Position numbers and translations under genes: made by a program. A DNA stretch of 64,000 bases from Opeltia flavorubescens (taxonomy: Eukaryota > Ascomycota > Lecanoromycetes > Teloschistales > Teloschistaceae). Below are positions 45,802 through 56,563 of this stretch, in pieces. The notes beneath the pieces are model-generated. The model was given only the letters and a program-made list of their open reading frames with translations, was not told the origin of the DNA and ran no database searches. The stretch spans positions 1,971,471-2,035,470 of the forward strand of contig KE546966.1 of NCBI GenBank assembly GCA_000442125.1. The letters are read 5' to 3'. Positions within the stretch are counted from its first letter, which is position 1. Each line of letters starts with the position of its first letter.

Positions 45802-48800
45802 TCAAGCCGCATCGTTATCGTCGTCCCATCCTCCATTTTCCAAGAGCCAGCATCTGACCCTCTCCATGACAGCCATCAACTCTTCACCCAACGCTTCCTC
45901 CCATAGTCTTTCGATCACACCCACTTTGTCCTTCAGATCTTCCGTCAGCCGCGCCTCTTCCCTCCTTCGTCCATCACCCAAGTCTGCCCAAGCCTTGTGA
46001 AGTCGCACTTGCTGGTCTTGAGCTTGGTACCTTGCATTCGTGGCCGCATTTTTAATTTCGTGCAATAGGCATAGCAGGTTGATCTGACTCTCAATAAATT
46101 GATACGTGCTCTTTTGGGCGTGTGTCAGAAGTGAATATAGGTACTGCAAAGGATGATTGTAGTATTCCGGATTTTCGCTATATTCATCTGGTGGGATCTG
46201 CACTTCAAAACCTTGGAGATCCTGGGGTACGCGAGTTAAAACGCGATGCAAAGGAGGAGCGATATCCCAAAACGCCGAAAGCTGGATCTCAACGCCGCGT
46301 GTGACATTTGTCTCGATGACAGCTAAAAATGCATCAAAGCGAGACGATATCTCATTTTCAAATGTCGTTCTTCGTTCCTGCGCATCGTGAATGAAGAACT
46401 GTTCAGCCTCGACGCATTTCTCGCGGTTGCTAGACTGTTGGTATGGCAGAAGAACAATGGCTCGATATTTGTCGTTGCGTTCGCTAAGAAGATCGTATGT
46501 CTTCCGGTGTAGCGTTTCCCTGCCTTCGAAAAGCCACTTCAGTTGCGTTAGCTTTTCGAGAAGTTCTGGCTGTTCGTCACCTTCTTCTTGTGGAAGGTTC
46601 GGACTATGCTTCTGGGCATCAGAAAATAATCCACCACTCAAGGCTTCGATGGTCGAATTGGCTTCGGCAATTCGTTCTGCGAACAGTGCGTGCAATGGTG
46701 ACACTACAACACTTTGGAAAAGATCGAAATCCGTTTGGGTGAGTTCCTTTTCTGACCGCCTGATCTTTGCAGTCATTTCAGACTCCGCCCTGTCGAATTC
46801 CTCCTGGGAAAGCTCCTCGTGATCCATCCTGAACCTCATATCTTGGTCGTGTAACGACTGCTGATGTTGGCGCCAAGAGTCCGCGCGCTTACGCTTCTCC
46901 CCAATCTGCGTGGTATAAGTGGATCTTATTGCATCCACACGTTCCGTTTCAAGAAGCGACCGGACCACTGCCCTAACACTTGCTAGGTCGGGATGACAAT
47001 TATTGACAGCGGGGTGATGTCTCGGATATGGTGGCGGGAGCGTTACGAACCGTGAAATATCCAGCTTTCGGGGATCAGGAGTAAAGGGAGCAGAGAGCGG
47101 CGTAGGCGGATGTGGTGGCGGTGGAGGCAGAGGCGATGACTGCTGATGCCACCCAACTTTTTCTGGTGGATACTCATCTGGGCCTAGTCCTACTGACTGG
47201 CTTGCACCTTCCCCGTAAGTCGGCAGACGGTTGCTTGGCCTCGATGTGGTAACTTCATACATCACGGAGGAATCTCGTGCTTCTTTTGGTAGACCCATAT
47301 ACTTTGACTCACGCTTCGACTTTTTCAGAACGCTAAAAGCATCTCCAGCGGCCGATTCACCTGACTTATCCTCCCACCAACGACTAGATGCTCTCCCTCG
47401 GGAACCCATTTCGTCATGATCTTGACCGGTAACGATGCTCATGCTAGCAATAGGTGAGAGACATGGCACATAATCGTTCCACCACGACGATTCTGGCCGG
47501 TTCTGAGAACTGCAATCTGTGGTAGCACTGATTGGTGAATCGTGGACCCGGCTCGCAGCGGATGAGCTTCGCCGCAAATCAGATTCGTTTGCAGAATCTG
47601 ACATGCTTGAAGCTCGACTTTCATGAGTATAGTTTGCTTGGTCCCCAATAGGAGGATCACCAAGGATTTTGCCTGACGACGGGTGTTGCGCTTGGTGCTC
47701 GAATAAGCCTTGCATGAGCTCGGGCATCGATATCTCCTCTTCTTCAAAGACTGTAGCATATTTTTCTCGACGGATCCTTGACTCAGCTATCATAAAATGG
47801 ACGAATATTTCAAGTCTTTCACTATCATTCGATGCACTTGCTTCACGCTCAGCGAAATTTCGGTGCCGTTCAATAGCTCGTTCTGCAAATGCTCCTGGGC
47901 TTTCAGGTCCAAGCAGATCGGCCATAGATTTCCGCTTGGCCTGAGCCGAAGGTTTTAATGGCTCCTGAATAGATTCGTCGGGATTGGGAATATGTAAGAG
48001 ATGGGAGATAGGTCGCTCATCTGGGGCAAGAGGGGCAGTTAAGGATGCAATCTTTGGCAGCTGGGTCTGCACTTTCGACCGTGGTATTGGAAGGACTTTC
48101 GATGATGCGGAAGGCGAAGTCTTGGTAGGATCCTCAGGTGCAAATGAAACTCTTGCGGGTGAGAAGGGGGGTCTTGGAGTGTTATCCCGAGGAAGTTTAT
48201 TCGATTGGTCATGAATTGACTGCACTGGAGCATTAGAACGCTCCAGTGATAGAAGATAGCCGGGGTCTTCTTGAGTAGACGGACTCCGCAATGTCTCATC
48301 AAGACTCATAATACTTTTTCTAACAGTAGGCGAGATACGGTTCGTTGCCCGGCGTCTTGAAAAGCTACCAGTACCAGTCGGCAAAATTAGATCTGTGGGT
48401 TTCACATTCTCCAAACTTCCTGATGGCACAATTATAGTGCTTGGCTGGATATCAGTCGGCGTGTCCGTCGCTCTTTCTTTGCCATTCCTACTCTCGCTTC
48501 GCCTCTCTCGAATTCCCTTTGCGCTCCGATTCCTTACCGCGGGACTTCGCGCCAAGGTTCCAGATGACGAATCTTGACGAAGATGTGCTGAGTATGGATT
48601 AGCTGAAACTGCGGTAAGTGTTTCTTCATTATCAGTACGGCCAACCACGGCGGTGTTGATGTACAAAGGTACAGCGGCGATAGGCCGAGAATTAGTTGGT
48701 GGCCGGGGAGCGAGCGGTGAATTCGGTTGCTCTTCTCTCCAATCAGCTGGAGTCGGAGGTACGGGTGCCAGAGCAGTGCCATTTCCAGGCGGACGCCGAG

Positions 48801-49961
48801 ATCGTGGTGCCGAAACAGTCAGGCGTTCAACAGGAGAAGATTCGAAGGACCTATTAAGACTCTGCGAGCGGGCAGTGGCTGGTGGTGGTCCTGGAGGAGG
48901 AGGCGGTAGGGGCATGCCTGGTTCCCATCGAGTTTGACTGGGTGAACGGCTTGTTGTACGAGAGGACTGCCCAGACATGCCTATTCCTCCGGTGGACGCA
49001 GCTCTGCGAGATGCTGGTGGCCGTGACGTGGAATCCGCGTAGGTTTCAGGGGTTTGTGCAAGAGCTTGAGCTGTGCTCAGATGCAAGTTGTCAATAGCAC
49101 TTGTTGGCGGAGAGGCATTTTGTGTCTTCGTTCTGGAACCGAAAGTCGACAACAGTCTTTCGGCATGGGATTTAGATGAAGAGCGCATTCGCTGCCCGGA
49201 TGCTTCAGTAACTGGAGGTGGAGGAGGAAAAGCTGTAGCGGCCGGACGTCGTGCGTGGTAGTCGGCGGTGTTATACAGCCCTGAAGGAGGCGGAGATTGT
49301 CGATTCCCATAGCTTGAATGCATATCAGGAGACATTGTCGTAGCGGCACTTATGGGCGTTCCTTGTTGTGAGGCATCTGTTGTCGGCGAAAGGGTATCTG
49401 AGGGCGAGACGGTGCTCTGTGGGGTTGGTAATGACTCGGTTTGTTCTCCTTGCCGTCTCGGTGAGTAAGGGGGTGGAGGAGAGGCAACAGGCTCTATTCA
49501 TGTCGCGGTCAGATATGAATTTAGCACATGGCACACCGGAGTATCCTACCGTCTGGTCCCACCAGTCGGGGAGCAAACCTCGGAAATCGTGGTGGATGAG
49601 CTGATGGACGAGATCTTGAAGCTCCGTCGATTGGACTTGAACTCGAGCTTGCCGAGGAACCCCATTGCTGAGGGTTATAAGGTGCATTGAAGCTTGTCTG
49701 AGCCCTTGTGGCCATTGGTGATGAGCCCCAGGTTTCCGTAGTCGGAGAAGTAGGGTAGGCGGAAGACGGGTATGGAGAAAAGGGAGCGCTCAACGAGGTG
49801 GATGATAGAGGGTGCGGAGATCCGGTTGGAAGACCCAAGTTCTGATTATGGGCAGCACTGAGGGCTGTTGTCAGAAGAGTCGGCGGTTGATTGACATGCT
49901 GGCGACGGGCAGACTGTGGGGAGTGAGCGGTTGGAAGGAGTTGAGGGCGATGAGAAGTCAT
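45802..49961 (-). CDS. Large proline-rich protein with C-terminal coiled coil, unknown function
   Basis: Two exons (49550-49961, 45802-49493) with a 56-nt intron give 1367 residues. The junction yields VGPDEPVASPPPPYSPRR, a PPxY-containing segment. The N-terminal two-thirds are Ser/Pro-rich and disordered, with polyproline runs (PLPPPPPGPPP) and many RS/SP sites. From about residue 850 the chain becomes ordered: PHPPTPLSAPFTPDPRKLD, a helical block with HPDLASVRAVVRSLLETERVDAIRS, and a long coiled-coil region to the acidic end GGWDDDNDAA. I know no named function. PPxY motifs would suit binding by WW-domain proteins such as Rsp5-type ligases, which is inference. The start at 49961 (MTSHRPQ) is preferred; an in-frame ATG at 50045 would add 28 residues. 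Confidence 0.85.
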
Positions 49962-51011
49962 GTCTCCTGTGATAGGGAGGCCGAGAAGTCGACCTCGGTG
50001 GTCTGCTGCTAAGGCATTGACGCTCAAGAAAGGAAGAGCATTCAAGGATCAGGTCCAACTATCACACTCCTTCGACGGCGCGGAGTAGGGATTGAGGAAG
50101 TAGGACATTGCTACCAGGGAGTTGCTTGGTTGATGAAAGCTTTTGATGCGACTTTCTCATGCTCTGATTGGACTCTTAATGTGCTTTTTCAAAGGGGATG
50201 TTGCAGCCACGGGCCCGAATTGTGAATACCGGAAGGGATGGGACAGTTGGTGTTGAAGATGCAGCGAATAAGCATTGAGGGGAAGCCTCTGGGCGCTTAC
50301 AAGAGCCTCCATCACCTCTAGCGCGCCCACATGCATGATCCATGAGCCCAGAAATAGATTTAGCTTCTAGGCCACTATGGGCACCACTTTCCAGACATTA
50401 TGAAGTGCCTCTGATACTGAGTCCATATATCTACAAGTATAAGGAATCGGCTCGTCCAACTACCATAGATTTTTGGCCGTAGAAACCGGGAACTTTCCGA
50501 CTACTGTAGTAGGGTATTTGGAGATTAGGTAGAACGTCATCTATGTTGTAGGAAGCTCTCAAAAGAACCGTGGTAACGTAGCGACAAAATGGCTCACATA
50601 TTACTACCCCATAGTATCATCATCAGATCGCACAATACTTTGTGTTTCCCTCTATCAGTTATTTCGGATTTGAACATGAGTCCGAGACTACGCTTATTGT
50701 TTGTTCTTTCATCACTTACTGTTCAAGGAGATCCAGATAATAACATTCATCTATGTGATATCCGCTTCGAGTAGTTATGAACGATTGTCCATTCATCACC
50801 AAAAAAGCTTTTCTATCATTCTTGATGTGTCGAAATAATGGTTCATGCTGCACGATATAAAATCATGCAAAAATCATGCTTTTCATTCATTCTTTCCTTG
50901 ACAACTCCTTATCCAGAGCACTCCCTCGCTCATACCAAATCACACCCGAAAATATCGAGTCAAACTTTGGGCGAGCAGCATATCTAACAACCACTTTTTG
51001 CCAACATCATC
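49962..51011. other. Divergent intergenic region
   Basis: About 1.05 kb between the proline-rich gene (minus) and the 2EXR-like gene (plus). Both promoters lie here. A 61-codon plus frame at 50589 has no recognisable content. Confidence 0.6.
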
Positions 51012-52139
51012 ATGCCTCGGACAGAACTATGCGCGCGGAAGGGACCCTCGCCACCGGTCCACCTGGCTCCTAAGAAGTCAAACACAAGTAGAGTCACTAA
51101 AGCGAAGAGGGGCCGTCCCCGTAAAGGGAGACCACAGAAACCTCAGCAGCCGTCATTTCCCTTCATGAAACTCCCTTTGGAACTGCGCCGGAACATCTAC
51201 AATATGGTCCTTCCATCTCAAGACGTGCCAATACGATCACCTGAATGGGCTAATATGATCGGGACCCCGAATAAGTTCATGAATCTTCTACTTGTGAATA
51301 GACAAATTTCCGAAGAGGCTCGAAGCGTGCTCTATGGGCTCAATACTTTTACCATTACAATTGTTGGAGGCGCGACTTTTGTCGAAGGTTCTTGGAACAC
51401 GCTTGAACCCCAATCATTGGAAACAACACCGTCACTCCGGTACATCAAGAATTGGCAGCTCAGATTTCCACTCGATATACACCCCGAGTGTGGCGAGGAG
51501 AACACCCAAATTCGAGCTGCAATACTCAGCACCTGTGCTGAGCTTGCGACTATCCCAGACTTACAGAGTCTCAAAATCTTAATCCCTTGCCTTTGCGAGT
51601 ATGCTCATCGTTATCGCTGTTCTAGGTGCAGAAATTTGAAAGCCGGAAACGGAGCTACATGCCGCTGCATCGACATCGAAGATATTCATGAAGATATCGT
51701 CTACAGCCTTGCCCCTTTGAACCACCTTCGGTTCAAGCACGATGTTCAGTTCATATCGATGGATTGGTCAAGTCCTCGAGGTAATCAACAATGCCAAAAG
51801 TCGGCATGCCTTTCCTTCACTGCATCTTTCAACTCCTTCGTAACAACGCTCAGAGGTGATAGTGCCCCTCTCCAATTAACACCTAGTCAGAGCGAATGGT
51901 TCCGACTCAAAAGACATGCCGCACAGATCCGCATAGAAGAAAATAAGCTAAAGATGGAAGATACTCTATATGACGCCTGGAAAGCATTGGATTCTGGATC
52001 TGAAGAGTATATGGAAATAACGGTTCGGAATGCAATGACAATTGCTACAGATTTCTTGAGACAAGAACCATCTGTTGCTTCGCAGATCGTACGACACATT
52101 AAGAGACGTTCAACAAGATACGTTGAATCTAGGAAGTAA
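51012..52139 (+). CDS. 2EXR/F-box-like fungal protein with N-terminal AT-hook
   Basis: Single exon of 375 codons. The N terminus is basic, with RGRPRKGRP at about residues 36-44, an AT-hook-like motif that could hold it on AT-rich DNA. Next comes FPFMKLPLELRRNIYNMVLP, the start of the F-box-like module shared by the large fungal 2EXR family, and LLVNRQISEEARSVLYGLNTF, its second conserved block. A Cys-rich patch (YRCSRCRNLKAGNGATCRC) in the middle could bind a metal. The C-terminal third is helical (IRIEENKLKMEDTLYDAWKAL). Such proteins are numerous and fast-changing in ascomycetes and mostly lack known roles; F-box function is not shown. Confidence 0.8.
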   Translation: MPRTELCARKGPSPPVHLAPKKSNTSRVTKAKRGRPRKGRPQKPQQPSFPFMKLPLELRRNIYNMVLPSQDVPIRSPEWANMIGTPNKFMNLLLVNRQISEEARSVLYGLNTFTITIVGGATFVEGSWNTLEPQSLETTPSLRYIKNWQLRFPLDIHPECGEENTQIRAAILSTCAELATIPDLQSLKILIPCLCEYAHRYRCSRCRNLKAGNGATCRCIDIEDIHEDIVYSLAPLNHLRFKHDVQFISMDWSSPRGNQQCQKSACLSFTASFNSFVTTLRGDSAPLQLTPSQSEWFRLKRHAAQIRIEENKLKMEDTLYDAWKALDSGSEEYMEITVRNAMTIATDFLRQEPSVASQIVRHIKRRSTRYVESRK

Positions 52140-53029
52140 AAGGTTTCCATCAAGTAGAAGTAGGATAGCTCGCAGGCTGTGCCTTCCCAGAGAGAACTTG
52201 ATTAGAGATAAACCTGGATGGAGAGAGCCTAATTCTTTTGTACTGAATGCAAAGTCCGACGTAGAGACATATCATATTTTGTAATTCTGTAAAGTTTGAA
52301 AATGGAGTTAAGAGAGGAGGGTTTCTTCGATGGAAAGATGTTCAGTATTGAACATCTGCGAGATCAAGATTGTACTTCATGCCAATGCAATAGATGTAGA
52401 ATACCACATTACCAACGGCCATGCAAGCGTACCAGAAGGTCTTCACCTAATAAACTTATTTGGAGAGATATCAATTTCTCGGGAGCTTTGTTTCACTGAT
52501 GTGGGATAAAAAAGAGACGAATAGCAGAGCTCGCCACTGCATATGATAAGATGCAGGGTTATTGGAATTGTCTCGGGCTGACATTGATTCAAATCATAAG
52601 TTCGACCAATGGATTCTTGGATGGGGGAAAATGGCAAGAAGACACGGATGTTATGAAATATGATTTCGATCTATCGAATGCCAACAGAAACCGACAATAC
52701 CGAAGGCTCATAAAAGCCTATATCTTTACAGCGTCTAAAGTCCACCCTGCCTTTGCTGCTGCTGCTGCTGAAATAAGGTGTAAAAATTCATACAGCTTGG
52801 CACATCGATTATTCTATGGTACAGTTATGTAGCTTTAGAAAAAGCTGGAATAGCAGATGAAAAGAGGATGCTGTCGAGTAATTCTGTCAGATAGTCAGGA
52901 TTTCCGGATAGCTCTGTCGATGCCAGCAGTCTGCTCACCACATAGCAAGATGATTTGATTAGGGGGCTTATGATGGAATAAGGCCGTGCGGCTGATGTTC
53001 ATGATTCGAGTACTGCTGACAAAGAGACT
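52140..53029. other. Intergenic, convergent 3' ends
   Basis: About 0.9 kb. A GCT run at 52755-52770 and a 93-codon frame (52551-52832) are present, but nothing resembles a gene family. Confidence 0.6.
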
Positions 53030-55586
53030 TCAGGCCTTTGGCTCTTCATCTTCGCCTTCAGCAGCAAAAGGCGTGTCGGTTGTAGGATCTTGTTGCTTAG
53101 AGACGTCGGTACCCTGTGTCTTGGCGTAGTCGTTGTATACTGCCAGAGCTTCGTTGACTTTTTCGCGCAGTTTTTCATGATCCTCAGTCCTGATAACGTC
53201 AGTTACTGTCCTTTAGCGGCGGTAGAGATAGACTCACAGTGAGAACAGCTCGGTATTATCCATCTCCAGAAGCATGCCAGTGATCTTGCCAGCAAGATCC
53301 GGCTGCAAACTCTGGATCTTAGGGTACAATGCCTCACCAAGGAGCTGCTTTTGTTGATGAAGTGGTGCCGACATGATACCTTCACCTCCAAGTGACGGGG
53401 AGCCTCCGGGCATCATTGCTGCTTGGCCCATAGAGCCGACGACGGGTCCGCGACTTGACTGAGGGAACCCGCCAACCTGCCCTGGCATACCCATGCTCAT
53501 CCCAGCGCCACCACGTGTGGGCTGCCCAGCAAACTGCGCACGGTTGTCTCTTCCACGCATACCTTGAAGACCGACCATTTGTTGTGGAAGGCCTTGCATA
53601 CCTGGCATACCTGGCACTTGACCACGACCACCCTGACCTCCACGACCATATTGCGCTGAGACCTGAGCCAAAGCTTGAGGATACTGTACCCCGGGATAAG
53701 CACCAGGACCTTGAGCCATCGCACCGAAGGGCATTTGATTGGGAATTCCAAAAGCGTTGGGCGGTATCTGTTGGGCTCCGCCACGGCCACCTTGCTGACC
53801 CTGCATCCCCGGGAAAGAGCCAGCACGACCACCATGCACACCAGGAAGCATCATTCCTTGCTGCGGCCCGAATGGCATTCCACCTCGACCAGAAGCATTT
53901 GGACCCATTACACCGGGTTGTTGACCCGGGCCGAAAAACATAGCAGGCTGCATGAATTGCTGGAATGCTATTAGCAAATGAAGTTCAGCACACGAAGAAC
54001 GGGATATATACTTGTTGAGGCATGCCCGCTGCTGCGGCCGCTTGTTGCATTCGAATCTGGTTACGTTGCTGAATGCTCGCCTCGAGCTGCAACAATGTTA
54101 GCATAAGCAGCGATGAACATGACGAAGAAACACTGACCTGGTTCTTGCGGACATCTTTACGCTGCGCCAAGGCAACGTACAGTGGTTTACCATTCACCAT
54201 CTTCTGGTTGTAATCTGTAACGGCTTTGGTTGCTTCATCAGGATTACTGAAGCATACGAATCCGAATCCCTTGCTCTTGCCAATCGTTTTCTTTGCGGGC
54301 TTGTTTTCCTTCTTGACGCCATCCTCCTTCTCTTCCTCTTGCTTTTCGTCCCCTTCCTCTTCATCATCTTTCTTCTCCTCCTTGCCCTTATCGCTTGAGG
54401 GAGTCTCACTCCTATCCAAAGGACCTGAGTCTCGCATGATCTTAGCAGAAGTAATGTTACCGGCACCAGAGAATATCTCGCGCAACTTCTCGTCATCAAT
54501 GTCGTCATCCAGATTCTTTACATAGAGGTTAACACCTTGATATTTGGAGACCTTCTCGGCGCGAACTGCCTCGTGCTGCTTTCGAAGTTCCTCCTCCCTC
54601 TCATGCTTCTTCTGTGCACGACCAACGTATAGATTCTGACCTTTGAAATCTTTATCATGCAGTGCATCGACAGCTTTTGCGGCATCACCATGCTTGATGT
54701 AGTTGACGAATCCGAAGCCACGAGTCTTGCCCGTTTCTTGATCTCTGGCAATTGAGGCCGATGTAATCTCACCAAATTGCTCGAATAACGCACGGAACTC
54801 GTCGTCGGTAGTCTCGGAATCGATGTTCTTCACATATATATTGGTGAAGTTTGCTTTCATTTCATCGAATTTGCTGTCACGGTCCTTCCTCGGAATGTGA
54901 TGCCCCACGAAGACTTTCTTCTCGTTCAGCAACATGCCATGAACATGCTTAATTGCGTTCGTTGCTGCCTCGCCAGTCTCGTAATGTACAAAGCCGTAGC
55001 CTTTGGAATTTCCGAATTCGTCTTGCGCGACTTTGCAGCTGAGAATATTGCCGAAGGCTGCGAAGGTGTCGTGCAATGCTTTGTTGTCGATAGCAGTGTC
55101 CAAGTTCTTGATGAAAACATTTCCTTGGCCTGTTTTGCGCAGTGCGGGGTCACGCTGGGACCACATGATACGGCAGGGGCGACCTTTGATGATTGTGTAG
55201 TTGAGCTCCTCCAAAGCTCGTTCACCGTCGGTTGTGTTATTGTAGTTCACGTAGGCATAACCGAGAGATCGGCGTGTGACGGCATCACGGCAAACACGGA
55301 TTGATGCAACTTGACCCATAGACGAGAAGAGTTCGAAAAGCATGGCTTCTGTGACTGCAGGATCTAGCTCTCCCACGTAGAGCGAAGCCGAATGTGGTTG
55401 ACTCCCTCCGCCTGGAGCTGCTGAGCTCGGAGTCTGAACGGTATCCGCATCAGCGGGCGACTGAAGGTTGGTATTGATCGTTGTGCCGTTGGTGTTTGCG
55501 CCATTAGGCCCAAGGTTTGACTGATCGTCGATGTTGAGTTTCTCCAAGGAAGGGAGAGTGGAACCGTTGGCCACTTCAGCAGACAT
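53030..55586 (-). CDS. PAB1: Poly(A)-binding protein
   Basis: Five exons (54138-55586, 54012-54086, 53238-53959, 53030-53189) joined over introns of 51, 52 and 48 nt within the coding part; that is four coding exons, 801 residues, plus a likely non-coding first exon. Four RRMs are present ([69 protein letters not shown]). RRM4 carries an acidic Glu/Lys insert of about 50 residues before [11 protein letters not shown] Gly/Met/Gln-rich linker follows, then the MLLE/PABC domain ([21 protein letters not shown]) that contacts PAM2 proteins. It coats poly(A) tails in translation and decay. The start at 55586 gives the expected MSAEV N terminus. The extension after MLLE ends in [11 protein letters not shown]. 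Confidence 0.96.
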
Positions 55587-56563
55587 GACGCCGAAGCTAC
55601 TATCACAAATCAGTGTCTTTTCTTGAGGCGCGGCATAAGTAGAAAGGCGCGTTGGCAAAAAATCGAGTATGGGACTTACGTAGAATTTAGGTCACAGTAG
55701 AACAACGATGTAGTGAGTGGAAATACTACTGCTACAAAATTCGTGAGTCAGTAATGTTGCCAAACCATCACACGCGTCCACAAAGTCTAGGATGTGGTAG
55801 AAAGCGTTTCGGGAAGGCTCTGACTAAAAGGCAAAGCTTACAGTAGAATCTTTCTTGGAAGGTTTTGCTTGATTTTCAACTTTTTTTGGGTGATGTTACG
55901 AGGGTTTTCTGATAGGGGATGTGCAAGAGTACGACAAGGATATGGGACTCGATCTCGACAAAGAGAACAGTGTGGTCGTGAATAGAGGATGAAAAGGAAG
56001 AAAGTCCGCAAAGAAATTGCAGGTGATGAAAGGAAATTCTGCTAGCGCGGATTTCTGCTACGGTGGGAAACAACGATCGCATCGGCAATCTCAGGGTCTT
56101 CCGATTCGCTCCTTCTTTTTCTATTGCTTCCTGGTCATTATTTGCGGTTTGTGACGATGTGATTATTGTCATATGTACAATACTTTCATTTCTAGCGTTT
56201 TTTTAGCAGGTAAAAAGTTGTGACATGCTATTTTATATGAAGGTTTGATTTTTATTCGCTTTCACAGAACACACTTTGTTGTACAATAGCTATGTAAATG
56301 AACGCCGAAAGAGCTTCGACTCCTTGCGCTACGTACACGAGCCAATGCCATAGACCAACGGCGCCACAAAATGAATGATGCATGATATTTCCTCATCATC
56401 ATCAGACAGTTCATTGAAATCCCGATTCAGACAAATCCCCTGAACACCGCGCAAAATTCGAAGATATCAGGGCGCTGATGGTATACACATTACGCAGAAG
56501 TAAAAGTGCTCATCAAGACCTGGTTAGACCTCCTGAAAGCAGATCTGCAGGCCTTGACAGGTG
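55587..56563. other. Intergenic; PABP promoter and 3' end of the LisH-WD40 gene
   Basis: About 0.98 kb apart from the UTR intron noted above. No gene-like content. Confidence 0.55.
55600..55679 (-). other. Likely 5' UTR intron of the poly(A)-binding protein gene
   Basis: A GTAAGT donor (read on the minus strand from 55679) and a TAG acceptor at 55600 lie just 14 nt before the PABP ATG. The interval is 80 nt, within the local intron range. An open frame runs through it, so retention would add about 24 residues. Inferred from splice-site quality only. Confidence 0.5.

Noticed and set aside
52551-52832. 93-codon plus-strand frame with an alanine run
   Set aside because: The alanine run comes from a GCT repeat and the rest lacks any family signature.
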